Assembly: GCF_024385505.1 (NCBI RefSeq)
Contig: NZ_JANFLT010000006.1
Coordinates: 372,001 to 436,000, forward strand
DNA from: Arthrobacter zhaoxinii
GTDB taxonomy: Bacteria > Actinomycetota > Actinomycetes > Actinomycetales > Micrococcaceae
Reading direction: 5' to 3'
DNA: 64,000 nucleotides
The translations under genes and the position numbers were made by a program. Within the stretch, counting starts at the first letter, position 1, and every line of letters starts with the position of its first letter. Below, piece after piece: positions 55,926 to 64,000 of the stretch. The notes beneath the pieces are model-generated. The model did not search any database and was not told where the DNA came from. It saw nothing but the letters and a program-made list of their open reading frames with translations.

Positions 55926-56087
55926 CCCTCCATAATCTCTTATGCGGACGCGATGTCCTACTCCGCGAAACAACGGCAGGTGAAATGCTGCGCCGGGGTG
56001 GTGAGGCATGACACGCAGACTATGATCGGACAAAGGCCACCGCTTCCGAGCGGCTGGCAGAGCAAAATTTCGAAGATGAGGTTTGAC

Positions 56088-57116
56088 GTGTCCCAAGGTG
56101 CCCAGTACTCCACCCTTTCCCCCAACTTGGCAGTCGGGGACTCAGAGCCGGACCGTAACCTGGCCCTGGAACTTGTCCGTGTCACCGAAGCAGCAGCCAT
56201 CGCCGGCGGCCACTGGGTGGGCTTCGGTGACAAGAACGCGGCCGACGGTGCCGCTGTGGATGCGATGCGTTCACTCATTTCCACTGTCTCCTTCAACGGC
56301 GTTGTGGTCATTGGTGAAGGTGAAAAGGACGAAGCGCCGATGCTCTACAACGGCGAGCACGTGGGTGACGGCACCGGCGCACTGTGCGACGTCGCAGTGG
56401 ATCCGATTGACGGCACCCGCCTGACGGCGCTGGGCATCAACAACGCCCTGGCTGTGCTGGCGGTCGCCGAACGCGGCACCATGTTCGATCCCTCGGCCGT
56501 TTTCTACATGGAAAAGCTGGTGACGGGCCCGGAAGCCGCCGACATGGTGGACCTGCGCCTGCCGGTGAAGCAGAACCTGCACCTGATTGCCAAGGCCAAG
56601 GGCAAGAAGATCAACCAGCTCAACGTGATGATCCTGGAGCGGGACCGGCACAAGCCCCTGGTACAGGAAATCCGCGACGCCGGTGCGCGCACCCGGATGC
56701 TGATGGACGGCGACGTAGCCGGCGGCATCGCGGCGGCCCGTGAAGGCACCGACGTCGACGCACTGATGGGCATCGGCGGCACGCCCGAGGGCATCATTAC
56801 CGCCTGTGCGATCAAGACGCTGGGCGGCGTCATCCAGGGCCGACTGTGGCCGACCTCCGACGATGAGAAGCAGAAGGCGATCGACGCCGGCCATGACCTG
56901 GACCGCGTGATGTCCACCAACGACCTGGTGACGAGCGACAACTGTTACTTCGCTGCCACCGGAATTACCGACGGCGACCTGCTGCGGGGCGTGCGCTACA
57001 AGAAGGACCAGGTCCTGACCCAGTCGATCGTGATGCGCTCCAAGTCCGGCACCATCCGCGTGGTGGACGGCGAGCACCAGGCACACAAGTGGGAGTCCTA
57101 CGCCCGCTCGAACTAG
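56088..57116 (+). CDS. glpX: Class II fructose-1,6-bisphosphatase
   Basis: Gluconeogenic GlpX-type FBPase, about 342 residues. Metal/phosphate motifs VIGEGEKDEAPMLYNGE (about 70-86, key GEGEKDEAPM), VDPIDGTRLT (about 100-109), and MDGDVAGGIAA (about 204-214). GTG 56088 is preferred because GAGG lies 5 nt upstream; ATG 56076 is the alternative and would add four residues. In actinobacteria GlpX is usually the only FBPase. Confidence 0.95.
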   Translation: MSQGAQYSTLSPNLAVGDSEPDRNLALELVRVTEAAAIAGGHWVGFGDKNAADGAAVDAMRSLISTVSFNGVVVIGEGEKDEAPMLYNGEHVGDGTGALCDVAVDPIDGTRLTALGINNALAVLAVAERGTMFDPSAVFYMEKLVTGPEAADMVDLRLPVKQNLHLIAKAKGKKINQLNVMILERDRHKPLVQEIRDAGARTRMLMDGDVAGGIAAAREGTDVDALMGIGGTPEGIITACAIKTLGGVIQGRLWPTSDDEKQKAIDAGHDLDRVMSTNDLVTSDNCYFAATGITDGDLLRGVRYKKDQVLTQSIVMRSKSGTIRVVDGEHQAHKWESYARSN

Positions 57117-57130
57117 TCCGGATACTGCAA

Positions 57131-57178
57131 CAGCACGGACGGCCTGCCGGATCGGCAGGCCGTCCGTGCTGTTTTTTT
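57131..57178 (+). terminator. Strong terminator after glpX
   Basis: Perfect 19-bp arms (57131-57149 with 57153-57171), 3-nt loop, followed by seven T residues. The clearest intrinsic terminator in the window. Confidence 0.92.
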
Positions 57179-57237
57179 GGGCGGGGGCCGGCTCGGGGAG
57201 CCAGGCGCCGTTTTTCCAGTGCGGCCGCGGAGCCAAG

Positions 57238-57243
57238 TAGGCT
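57238..57243 (+). promoter_or_regulatory. Putative -10 (TAGGCT) of the FemAB-like gene
   Basis: TAGGCT, 7 nt, ATG 57251. Confidence 0.4.
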
Positions 57244-57250
57244 GGAAGAC

Positions 57251-58279
57251 ATGACACTGCGCGTTACCCCCTGCTCCGATGCCGACTCCTGGAACGAAAC
57301 CGTTAACCGCTTCCGCGGACATCCGCAGCAGTTGTGGGGCTGGGGAAAGACCAAGGCCGACCACGGCTGGAGTGTGGACCGTGTGCTGGTGAGCGACGAC
57401 TCGGGCACGGTCATCGGATGTGCCCAGGTCCTGCTGCGCTCCCTGCCTTTCCCCTTCCGCGCCCTGGCGTACATTCCCCGCGGGCCCCAGGGTGAACCCG
57501 GACGGGAACTGGACGTCCTGGACGTCGTTGGGGATTACGTGAAGAGCGCCCATTCCGCGGTGGCGCTGTCCATCGAACCCGATTGGGATGCGGACGGGAA
57601 GCTGGTGGCGGGGCTGCCCGGCCTGGGCTTCCGGAGCAGTGACAACACCATCCTCATCGGCCGGACGCTGATCCTGGACCTGCAGCGCAGTCTCGAGGAC
57701 TTGTCCGGGGACATGAGCAAAAAACACCGCCAGTACATCCGCAAGTCCGGACGCGAGGACCTGGTCTACCGGCGCGTGACGCGGCCGGAAATCGCCAAAT
57801 GCCTGGCGGTCTACAAGCTGACCGCCCAGCGGGCGAACTTCGGCATTCACGAGGATTCCTACTACCTGGATATCTTCGACAACCTGGGCGAGGATTCACC
57901 GGTCTACGCGGCCTTCAAGGGTGAGGATGTGGTCGCGTTCCTGTGGCTTTCCACCAGTGGCTACACCTCGTTTGAGCTCTACGGCGGAATGACGGAGGAA
58001 GGCGAACGGCTGCGGGCGAACTACGCCCTGAAATGGCACGCCATCTCCGACATGAAGGAGCGTGGAATCACCCGGTATGACTTCAACGGCCTGCTCAATG
58101 ACGGTGTCTCGAAGTTCAAGATGGGCTGGGCGAAGCACGAGGACCAGCTGGCCGGCACCTGGGACAAGCCCCTTTCGCCGCTCTACCCGGTCTTCTCCAC
58201 GGCACTGCCGGTGGCCAAGACGGGGATGCGGAAGGCCCGCGGCGTGCTTGCCGCCGTCAAAGGCCGGCTCGGCCGGTAG
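57251..58279 (+). CDS. FemAB-type peptidoglycan interpeptide-bridge aminoacyltransferase
   Basis: Cytosolic aminoacyl-tRNA-dependent transferase of the Fem family, 342 residues, expected to add amino acids to lipid II for the interpeptide bridge. Double GNAT fold: first half about 1-150 (AYIPRGPQG, about 74-82), second half from about 155, with MSKKHRQYIRKS (about 156-167) as the conserved basic segment, ELYGGMTEEGERLRANYALKW (key YGG, ANYALKW) and the C-terminal YDFNGLLNDGVSKFKMGW (key F-K-GW). No coiled-coil arm is evident. Position next to manA and LCP genes fits wall synthesis. Confidence 0.88.
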   Translation: MTLRVTPCSDADSWNETVNRFRGHPQQLWGWGKTKADHGWSVDRVLVSDDSGTVIGCAQVLLRSLPFPFRALAYIPRGPQGEPGRELDVLDVVGDYVKSAHSAVALSIEPDWDADGKLVAGLPGLGFRSSDNTILIGRTLILDLQRSLEDLSGDMSKKHRQYIRKSGREDLVYRRVTRPEIAKCLAVYKLTAQRANFGIHEDSYYLDIFDNLGEDSPVYAAFKGEDVVAFLWLSTSGYTSFELYGGMTEEGERLRANYALKWHAISDMKERGITRYDFNGLLNDGVSKFKMGWAKHEDQLAGTWDKPLSPLYPVFSTALPVAKTGMRKARGVLAAVKGRLGR

Positions 58280-58332
58280 GGCCGGGTCATACCTGTAGGG
58301 CCAGGTCCTCCAGGTAGGGCCAGGTCCTACAG
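58276..58332. repeat. 19-bp tandem repeat, three copies
   Basis: Units start at 58276, 58295 and 58314 with GTAGGGCC(A/G)GGTC. The first overlaps the stop codon of the FemAB-like gene; the third reaches the end of manA. ACCTGTAGG (58291-58299) and CCTACAGGT (58326-58334) within it also form an inverted repeat, so it may terminate both convergent transcripts. Confidence 0.7.
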
Positions 58333-59649
58333 GTCCAGGCGGGGAGCGTCCGGTTCCCCGTCCGGCACCGTCCCGACGGTCACCGCAAAAGCGAGGGCGC
58401 CGGCGTCGTGCTGGGCCGAGTCCGCGGCGAGCCGGGCCGTGACGGGGGCGTCGGCCGCCGGAATGAAGGCACTCTGCCCGGCCTCCAGCGCCAGGCTGCC
58501 GGCGGGGGAGGACAGGACGGCGGTGCCCCGCACTGCGATGACCACGGCCGGCCCGTTCTGCAGCACCGGCACCTCGGACGGGAGGGAATCCCCGGGGGTG
58601 CCTGCGGGGCCCTGTGCCAGTTCCAGGCGCTGGAGCGAGAACTCCTCGAAGGGCGGACGGAACACCTGCTGTCCCGGCCCGGCGTCGTCGGCGGACAGGT
58701 ACGGGATGCCCAGGGGACGGAAATCCACGGTCTTCAACAGCTCGGGCACGTCAATGTGCTTGGGCGTCAGCCCGCCGCGCAGGACGTTGTCGGAGGCCGC
58801 CATGACTTCCACGCCCAGTCCGCTGAGGTAGGCGTGGACGTTGCCGGCGGGCAGGTAGACGGCGTCCCCGGGCTGCAGGGAGACACGGTTGAGCAGCAGG
58901 GAAATCAGGACGCCGGGATCGCCCGGGTAATAGCCGTTCAGCTCGGCCAGGGTGGCCAGTTCGCGGCCGTAAGGGCCGTCGGAGCCCGCCGCCCCTGCAG
59001 CAGCAGCGGCGGTTTCGGCGGCCCCGCGCACCGCTTCCCCGTCGTTGATCAGGGTGCTGAAGACTGACTCCAGCCGGTCGGGCGCGGGATGCCCGGAGGA
59101 CAGCTCCGCCACGATCCATTCCAGCAGCTCGGGCACCTCTCGGCCGGACGCGGCGACCGCTGCCTTCACGGCGCGGAAAAGGCCCGCAGCCTCGTCCGGG
59201 TTCCGGAACCCGCACAGTGCCTCAAAGGGCGCCAGTGCGAAGATCATCTCCGGTTTATGATGCTCGTCCTTGTAATTGCGTTCCCGTGCGCCGCGGTCAA
59301 TGCCGGCCTCCTCTTCCGCGGCGTAGCCCGCACGCGCCTGCTCGGGCGTGGGGTGGACCTGCAGCGAGAGGGGAGCCCCGGCCGCCAGGATCTTCGCCAG
59401 GAACGGCAACTCGGGTCCGAACCGGGCGGCGGTGTCGGCACCGAGCATCCGCACGGGATCGGCGGCAATCAGCTCATCGAGCGTCTCGCTGCCGTCCACG
59501 GGCGGCACCAGGGCGGAGGGCGCCCCCGGATGCGCACCGATCCACAGCTCCGCCTCGGGCTCTCCGGAGGGTTCGCGGCCGAATAGTTCAGCGATCGCCG
59601 TGGTGGAACCCCAGGCGTAGGGGCGAAGGGTGTTCCGAAGCAGGTACAC
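58327..59649 (-). CDS. manA: Mannose-6-phosphate isomerase, class I
   Basis: Zinc enzyme linking fructose-6-phosphate and mannose-6-phosphate, 440 residues. Zinc-site motifs: LSLQVHPTPEQAR (about 96-108), NYKDEHHKPEMIFAL (about 125-139) and AGNVHAYLSGLGVEVMA (about 273-289). The start is GTG 59649 with AAAGAGG about 4 nt upstream. Feeds manC (9.1 kb). A Gly/Ala-rich stretch near 215-225 is a loop insertion. Convergent with the FemAB-like gene. Confidence 0.94.
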   Translation of the reverse strand: MYLLRNTLRPYAWGSTTAIAELFGREPSGEPEAELWIGAHPGAPSALVPPVDGSETLDELIAADPVRMLGADTAARFGPELPFLAKILAAGAPLSLQVHPTPEQARAGYAAEEEAGIDRGARERNYKDEHHKPEMIFALAPFEALCGFRNPDEAAGLFRAVKAAVAASGREVPELLEWIVAELSSGHPAPDRLESVFSTLINDGEAVRGAAETAAAAAGAAGSDGPYGRELATLAELNGYYPGDPGVLISLLLNRVSLQPGDAVYLPAGNVHAYLSGLGVEVMAASDNVLRGGLTPKHIDVPELLKTVDFRPLGIPYLSADDAGPGQQVFRPPFEEFSLQRLELAQGPAGTPGDSLPSEVPVLQNGPAVVIAVRGTAVLSSPAGSLALEAGQSAFIPAADAPVTARLAADSAQHDAGALAFAVTVGTVPDGEPDAPRLDL

Positions 59650-59697
59650 GGGCCTCTTTCGGGTCGGGGAGTCAGGGGAGAGGGAAAACAGTCCGGA

Positions 59698-61332
59698 TTA
59701 ACCCGCGCTGCATTCGCCGTTGTTGTTCAGGAGCGCGCCGAGGGTCGCGTCGTCGCCGATCTCGGCAAGGTACTGCAGATACTCCACCGTGATCTCGGTT
59801 TCCTCCTGCGGAACCTCGCTGATCGCGGTTCCGTCTGCTGCTTCACCGTCCGTGCCCGCATCCGGCGCGGCTTCGGCAGGGGCTGCTTCCGGCGCGGCTT
59901 CTTCGGCAGGGGCTGCTTCTTCGGCGGGGGCGGGTTCTTCGGCCGGGGCGGGGGCCGGTTCGGCCTCGGTTCCGGTCAGGAACTCCTGAACCCGGGAGCG
60001 GATCAGGTCGAAGTCCGGATAGGTAACGAAGTTGTCTGCTGCCGAGCCGAAGTCCGGCGGGCCGATGGTCATGCGCTCCATGGGCTGGCCCTTTGCCTTC
60101 AGCGCCAGGTCAACGAAGCTGCCCAGCTGGTCCTGCGGCAGGTCGGTTTCCACTATCTCTTCGCCGGCTGAGGCAATTGCCTGGAAGCGGGTGAGGAGGG
60201 TCGCCGGGTCCATCTGCTTAATCATGGCCTGCTGGACGCACTGCTGGCGGGCGATCCGGTGGTAATCGGTGACGAACTCGCGTGAGCGGGCATACCAAAG
60301 CGCGTGATAGCCGTCGAGGGTCTGGGTTCCCGGGGGAATCCAGCCGTCCGGCGGGTAGTGCCGGTTGGTGCCGGGGATCTCCCCGGCGGTGATGGGTACC
60401 CAGCCGCCGGAATTGACGGTAACGCCGCCCATGGCATCGACCAGCTGCTCAAAGCCGCGCATGTCCACAATCACGTAGGCCTGCACCTCAAGCCCCAGGG
60501 TGCCGCTGACGGCGTCCATCATGGCTTCGGCCCCCGGATCGTCGGATCCGGGGTACAGATCGGCGTAGTTCTCCGTCACCGTCTGGTAAAGGCTGTTGAT
60601 GATGCATTCGTCGCCGCAGTTGTAGCCGTCGGGGTACACCTCGTAGAGCGGGGAATCGGCGGGGAACTGGGCGTTCTGGAAGTTGCGGGGGATGCTGAAG
60701 GTCACCGGTTTGCCGGTCTTGGCGTCGATGCTGATCATGGAGATGCTGTCCGGACGCAGGCCGGTGCGGTCTTCGCCGGCGTCGCCGCCCATCAGCAGGA
60801 AGTTGTAGCGGCCGTCCACGGGATCCAGGGACGGTCCCGAGGAGAAAATCGAGCCGAAGGTCTGCCGGCTGACGTTCAGCAGATACGCACCGTAGGCGAG
60901 GCTGCCGCTGGTGGCGATCATCAGCAGGGCAAGACAGGCGGCCACCAGGGGCCGGACATTGCGCGGGAGCAGGGGAGGGCGGATGATGCGCAGGGTGTTC
61001 AGGAACAGCAGCCCCCAGCCTACGGCGAGGACCGTCAGGATAACCATGATGAGGAACGACGCCCAGCCGTGGGCCAGGATGTTGATCAGCAGCGCACGGT
61101 TGGTGACCGCCAGCACGATGGCAGCAACAGCCACGGCCCAGACGGTGAACGTGACCACCAGAGCTCGTCTGCCGAGGCGCCGGTCGCCGGCGACCACCTG
61201 TGCTGATCCGGGAAGCACCAGGGTGAGCAGCAGGAGGATGAAGGCGCGTTTGGTCCGGACAGCCGGTGCGGCGGTCTGGGGATACCGGACGGGATCCGTG
61301 TAGGAGCTGTTGCCGGAGGATTGCTGGCTCAT
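59698..61332 (-). CDS. LCP family protein (LytR-CpsA-Psr)
   Basis: Membrane enzyme attaching wall polymers to peptidoglycan, 544 residues. Four N-terminal helices (between about 25 and 145), unusual as many LCPs have one; then the LCP domain (about 165-390) with GGDAGEDRTGLRPDSISMI (about 181-199; key D and R residues for pyrophosphate) and YARSREFVTDYHRIARQQ (about 348-365; key R-R-D-R-Q). The C-terminal 90 residues contain Ala/Glu/Pro repeats (AEEAAPAEEAAPE). Follows purE by 5 bp on the same strand. Confidence 0.92.
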   Translation of the reverse strand: MSQQSSGNSSYTDPVRYPQTAAPAVRTKRAFILLLLTLVLPGSAQVVAGDRRLGRRALVVTFTVWAVAVAAIVLAVTNRALLINILAHGWASFLIMVILTVLAVGWGLLFLNTLRIIRPPLLPRNVRPLVAACLALLMIATSGSLAYGAYLLNVSRQTFGSIFSSGPSLDPVDGRYNFLLMGGDAGEDRTGLRPDSISMISIDAKTGKPVTFSIPRNFQNAQFPADSPLYEVYPDGYNCGDECIINSLYQTVTENYADLYPGSDDPGAEAMMDAVSGTLGLEVQAYVIVDMRGFEQLVDAMGGVTVNSGGWVPITAGEIPGTNRHYPPDGWIPPGTQTLDGYHALWYARSREFVTDYHRIARQQCVQQAMIKQMDPATLLTRFQAIASAGEEIVETDLPQDQLGSFVDLALKAKGQPMERMTIGPPDFGSAADNFVTYPDFDLIRSRVQEFLTGTEAEPAPAPAEEPAPAEEAAPAEEAAPEAAPAEAAPDAGTDGEAADGTAISEVPQEETEITVEYLQYLAEIGDDATLGALLNNNGECSAG

Positions 61333-61337
61333 GGCGG

Positions 61338-61868
61338 CTAGTCCGTTCCGGCCAGGGAAGTGCGCAGCGCGGCGCCCTTGGCCATGGCGGACTGGCGCAG
61401 GCCCCCGGCAAATTCGATGAGCTGCTGCTGCAGCCGGGCGGCAAGGGGGTCCGTACCCGCGGCGAGCATCCGGACGGCCAGCAGCCCGGCGTTCCTGGCA
61501 CCTCCGATGGACACGGTCGCCACCGGGACCCCGGCGGGCATCTGGACGATGGAGAGCAGCGAGTCCATGCCGTCCAGGTACTTCAGCGGCACGGGAACTC
61601 CGATCACGGGAAGCGGCGTCACAGCGGCCAGCATGCCTGGCAGGTGCGCAGCACCGCCTGCTCCGGCAATGATGACGCGCAGTCCGCGCCGGTGGGCGTC
61701 CCGGCCGTACTCCAGCATGTCAGCGGGCATCCGGTGGGCCGAGACGACGTCGGCCTCATAGGGGATGTCGAATTCGGCCAGCGCCGCCGCGGCTGCGTCC
61801 ATGACCGGCCAATCGGAGTCTGAACCCATAACGACGCCTACCAGCGGCGTGGTGGCACGGTGGGGCAT
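61338..61868 (-). CDS. purE: N5-carboxyaminoimidazole ribonucleotide mutase
   Basis: Class I PurE, 176 residues, moving the carboxyl group from N5-CAIR to CAIR in purine synthesis. [10 protein letters not shown] (about 14-23), the conserved SAHRMPADM (about 44-52, catalytic His) and [14 protein letters not shown] (about 71-84) are all present. ATG 61868 follows purK by 3 bp with GGAGAAC upstream. Its partner purK supplies the substrate. Confidence 0.97.
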   Translation of the reverse strand: MPHRATTPLVGVVMGSDSDWPVMDAAAAALAEFDIPYEADVVSAHRMPADMLEYGRDAHRRGLRVIIAGAGGAAHLPGMLAAVTPLPVIGVPVPLKYLDGMDSLLSIVQMPAGVPVATVSIGGARNAGLLAVRMLAAGTDPLAARLQQQLIEFAGGLRQSAMAKGAALRTSLAGTD

Positions 61869-61871
61869 CGT

Positions 61872-63038
61872 TCAGTTCTCCTTCAGGGGGTCGCGGCCGT
61901 CACGGATGATGGCAGCTGCCCGACCGGCACTGCGGCGGAGGGCGGGGATGTCGTCGGCGGAACCCACGGCATTAACATGGCCGATCTTACGTCCCGGCCG
62001 TACGGATTTGCCGTAGGTGTGGACCTTGGCGGCGGGTTCGGCAGCCAGGGCCAGGGGATAGGCCGCAAACAGGTCGCTGTTGCCCCCGCCGAGGAAGTTT
62101 TTCATCACGGCAGCGCCGCCCAGGAGGGAGGTTGCGCCGAGCGGGAGGTCCAGGACCGCCCGCAGATGCTGCTCGAACTGTCCGGTCACGGATCCGTCCA
62201 TGGTCCAGTGACCGGAATTGTGCGGCCGCATCGCCAGTTCATTGATCAGGAATCCCGGACCGCGTCCGGGGGTCTCGAAGAGTTCAACCGCCATCACGCC
62301 GGTGACGTCCAGTTCCCCGGCCAGGCGCAGTGCCGCGGCCGCGGCCGCCTCCGCGACGGCAGGGTCCAGGTCAGGTGCGGGGGCAAGGACCTCGTCGCAG
62401 ACGCCGTCGACCTGGATGGATTCGACAATCGGCCATGCCCTGCTCTCCCCACTGGGAGTGCGGGCCACGAGGGCGGACAATTCCCGGCGGAACGGTACTT
62501 TCTCCTCCGCCAGCAGCGGGCCGGAACCGAACCAGTCGGCGCAGTCCAGGGCAGCCTCGGCGTCGGCCACAATGCGGACGCCCTTCCCGTCGTAGCCGCC
62601 GCGCGGCGTCTTCAGGATCACCGGCCATCCGGTGGAACTGCCGAAGGACACCAGCTCCCCGGAGTCGAACACCTCGGCCCAGCGCGGATTGGGCAGTCCC
62701 AGACGGTCCACGGCGGCGCGCATGACCAGTTTGTCCTGGGCATGGATCAGCGCGGCAGGGCCGGGCTGGACATTGATGCCCTTCTCCACAAGGGCCCGCA
62801 GATGCTCACCGGGCACATGCTCATGGTCAAACGTCACAACGTCCACTTCGGCGGCGAAATCCGCCAGATCGGAGAAGTTTCGGTAATCACCCACTGTGGC
62901 ATTGGCCACGGCCGCCACAGCGGACACCTCGGGGCCCTCGGCGAGCACGCGCAGCTCAAATCCGAGGGCTGTGGCCGCCGGGGCCATCATCCGGGCGAGC
63001 TGGCCGCCGCCTATCACGCCGATAATTGGGAAATCCAC
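61872..63038 (-). CDS. purK: 5-(carboxyamino)imidazole ribonucleotide synthase
   Basis: ATP-grasp enzyme making N5-CAIR from AIR, bicarbonate and ATP, 388 residues. IGVIGGGQLARMMAPAA (about 5-21), FDHEHVPGEHL (about 73-83), and the terminal-domain ELAMRPHNSGHWT (about 268-280) define PurK. GTG 63038 is preceded 6 nt upstream by TACGCT with no ribosome binding site, so the purK-purE-LCP message is probably leaderless at purK. Confidence 0.97.
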   Translation of the reverse strand: MDFPIIGVIGGGQLARMMAPAATALGFELRVLAEGPEVSAVAAVANATVGDYRNFSDLADFAAEVDVVTFDHEHVPGEHLRALVEKGINVQPGPAALIHAQDKLVMRAAVDRLGLPNPRWAEVFDSGELVSFGSSTGWPVILKTPRGGYDGKGVRIVADAEAALDCADWFGSGPLLAEEKVPFRRELSALVARTPSGESRAWPIVESIQVDGVCDEVLAPAPDLDPAVAEAAAAAALRLAGELDVTGVMAVELFETPGRGPGFLINELAMRPHNSGHWTMDGSVTGQFEQHLRAVLDLPLGATSLLGGAAVMKNFLGGGNSDLFAAYPLALAAEPAAKVHTYGKSVRPGRKIGHVNAVGSADDIPALRRSAGRAAAIIRDGRDPLKEN

Positions 63039-63044
63039 GCCTTA

Positions 63045-63050
63045 AGCGTA
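63045..63050 (-). promoter_or_regulatory. Putative -10 (TACGCT) of purK
   Basis: Minus-strand TACGCT, 6 nt, GTG 63038. Confidence 0.4.
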
Positions 63051-63231
63051 CCGAAAAGGGTTTCAATTCCCGTCCGGCGGCCCCGCGTTCGTCCAGTACC
63101 CCGGGAAACTCCCATAAAGGGGCGGTAATATCGACAGTTGACCGCCGTGCGTCCGCGCGGCGGGTACGGGCAGTCGTCTACTCTTTCCGGGGTTTTCCGC
63201 AAGTGCTGCCGTGGATGGGCCTCGGAGGGTC

Positions 63232-63783
63232 ATGAATACATCGCTGTCAGATCGGCTTCGGGGCCTTGTGTCCCTTTTTTGGCGCGAGGTTGCCAAGTTC
63301 GGCACCGTCGGTGCCGTGGCGTTCGTCGTCGACAACGGCCTTACCCTCTACCTGATGCACGGACCAATGTCCGGCAGCGAGGTCAAGGCGCGCTTTGTGG
63401 GGGCCGTCGTCGCCACCATGGTGTCCTGGGTTGCCAACCGCTATTGGACTTTCCGCCGCCGCCGCAGTGTGGACAACGTCGGCAGGGAACTGGGACTGTT
63501 CATCCTCATCAACGGCGTGGGCATCGTTATTTCCACCGGTTTCACCTGGGTTGCCCGCTACCCGATGGGTATCGAGGACAAGAACATGCTGTTCCTCGCC
63601 GGTGTGCTGGGCATCGCCGTCGCCACCGTTCTCCGGTTCTTTGCGTACCGGTTCTGGGTCTTCAACGCCGAGCTGGACCAGGAACCCGGCTTTGAGCAGG
63701 ACCACGAGCTGCTCGACGAGCCCGCGGTCCAGCCCGGCCATGCCCACCACTACGGTGCGGCTAAGCCTCCAAGCGCTTCGTAA
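63232..63783 (+). CDS. GtrA family membrane protein
   Basis: Four-helix membrane protein of the GtrA family, 183 residues, often supporting transfer or flipping of lipid-linked sugars during wall polysaccharide synthesis. FGTVGAVAFVVDNGLTLYL (about 23-41), SWVANRYWTFRRR (about 66-78) and the final RFFAYRFWVF (about 138-147) are the family pattern. Start ATG 63232 has GGAGG 3-4 nt upstream. The last 30 residues are acidic and His-rich. Overlaps the next convergent gene by 23 bp. Confidence 0.92.
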   Translation: MNTSLSDRLRGLVSLFWREVAKFGTVGAVAFVVDNGLTLYLMHGPMSGSEVKARFVGAVVATMVSWVANRYWTFRRRRSVDNVGRELGLFILINGVGIVISTGFTWVARYPMGIEDKNMLFLAGVLGIAVATVLRFFAYRFWVFNAELDQEPGFEQDHELLDEPAVQPGHAHHYGAAKPPSAS

Positions 63784-64000
63784 CCCGCTCCGACGCCAGC
63801 ACGCGCTCGTCCGGCTTCACTGAGGGCGCCGTCAGCACAACGGCGCCGCCCGAAGCCCAGGCAGCCACCGCTCCTTCCAGGATGAGCGGCAGGTCCGTGC
63901 CCGCAGCCAGCAGTACTTCAGCGTTGCCGCCTCCGGGTTCGAACAGGTCTCCGAGGTCTCCGTACGAGACGGTTCCGCTGAGCCTGCGCGCGTCCGTTGC
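63761..64000 (-). CDS. C-terminal part of a TIGR03089-like protein (cut by window edge)
   Basis: The last 79 codons of a minus-strand gene, ending at the TAG complementary to 63761-63763. The visible sequence (SYGDLGDLFEPGGGNAEVLLAAGTD in overlapping pieces SYGDLGDLFEP and AEVLLAAGTD, then LILEGAVAAWASGGAVVL) fits the end of TIGR03089, an actinobacterial AMP-ligase-like family commonly found near LCP, GtrA and mannose-activation genes. The call rests on this fragment and the context; the rest lies outside the window. Confidence 0.6.
   Translation of the reverse strand, partial: ATDARRLSGTVSYGDLGDLFEPGGGNAEVLLAAGTDLPLILEGAVAAWASGGAVVLTAPSVKPDERVLASERVTKRLEA

Noticed and set aside
58276-58332. 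CRISPR-like array
   Set aside because: Units are contiguous 19-bp tandem copies with no spacers and no cas genes nearby.

Overview
The window is a 64-kb piece of a high-GC actinobacterial chromosome, most likely from the Micrococcaceae (Arthrobacter-like). Evidence: uniformly high GC, mycothiol chemistry (mca), frequent GTG/TTG starts, many apparently leaderless genes, and several gene blocks that keep the order known from Mycobacterium tuberculosis (mazG-eno-ftsB-DUF501-ppx; greA-DUF4307-mca-small membrane protein-DUF255-hemolysin III-isoprenyl transferase; fumC/DUF4245/glpX; purE/purK/LCP/GtrA). I see no insertion sequence, prophage, CRISPR array, rRNA or plasmid feature; this is core chromosome. 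The last gene is cut by the right edge; the first is complete, but its partner ATPase probably lies to the left.

Layout. 0-5.4 kb: ABC-2 exporter permease, macro-domain protein, small membrane protein, exonuclease III, trpS, 2'-5' RNA ligase-like protein, alpha/beta hydrolase. 5.4-9.0 kb: succinate dehydrogenase operon sdhCDAB on the minus strand, divergent from manC. 10.3-21.0 kb: M20 amidohydrolase, then a nucleoside uptake and salvage block (BMP-family lipoprotein, ATPase, two permeases, cytidine deaminase, thymidine phosphorylase, DedA protein, adenosine deaminase). 21-28.8 kb: mazG, eno, ftsB, DUF501, ppx, a mycosin-like subtilase, type II NADH dehydrogenase, then a tRNA with UAA anticodon and a short variable loop. 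29-35.4 kb: a small surface protein and a branched-chain amino-acid-type ABC transporter split into livK (plus) and livHMGF (minus) facing each other across a 24-bp-arm terminator. 35.7-41.6 kb: BI-1/YccA protein, GAF-ANTAR protein, aldose epimerase, AI-2E exporter, threonine ammonia-lyase, rhomboid protease. 41.6-50.5 kb: greA, DUF4307, mca, small membrane protein, DUF255, hemolysin III, isoprenyl transferase, PIN-PhoH, prepilin peptidase, NUDIX. 50.6-53.1 kb: tetR-MFS efflux operon. 53.2-64 kb: fumC, carbonic anhydrase, DUF4245, glpX, FemAB-like transferase, manA, LCP protein, purE, purK, gtrA and the C-terminus of an AMP-ligase-like protein.

The genes cover respiration (sdh, ndh, fumC), glycolysis/gluconeogenesis (eno, glpX), mannose activation and wall assembly (manA, manC, LCP, isoprenyl transferase, FemAB, GtrA), and nucleoside scavenging. 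The most informative unlisted signals are regulatory: a near-consensus Rex operator inside the ndh promoter; CRP-like palindromes upstream of sdh, livK and livH, two of them at canonical activation distances; a perfect 9-bp inverted repeat at the tetR promoter; and at least fourteen genes with a TANNNT hexamer 5-8 nt before the start codon, pointing to leaderless mRNAs. I found no convincing undescribed multi-gene system; the best novelty candidates are the class-I tRNA with UAA anticodon, the extracytoplasmic domain fused to LivH, and the regulatory architecture.
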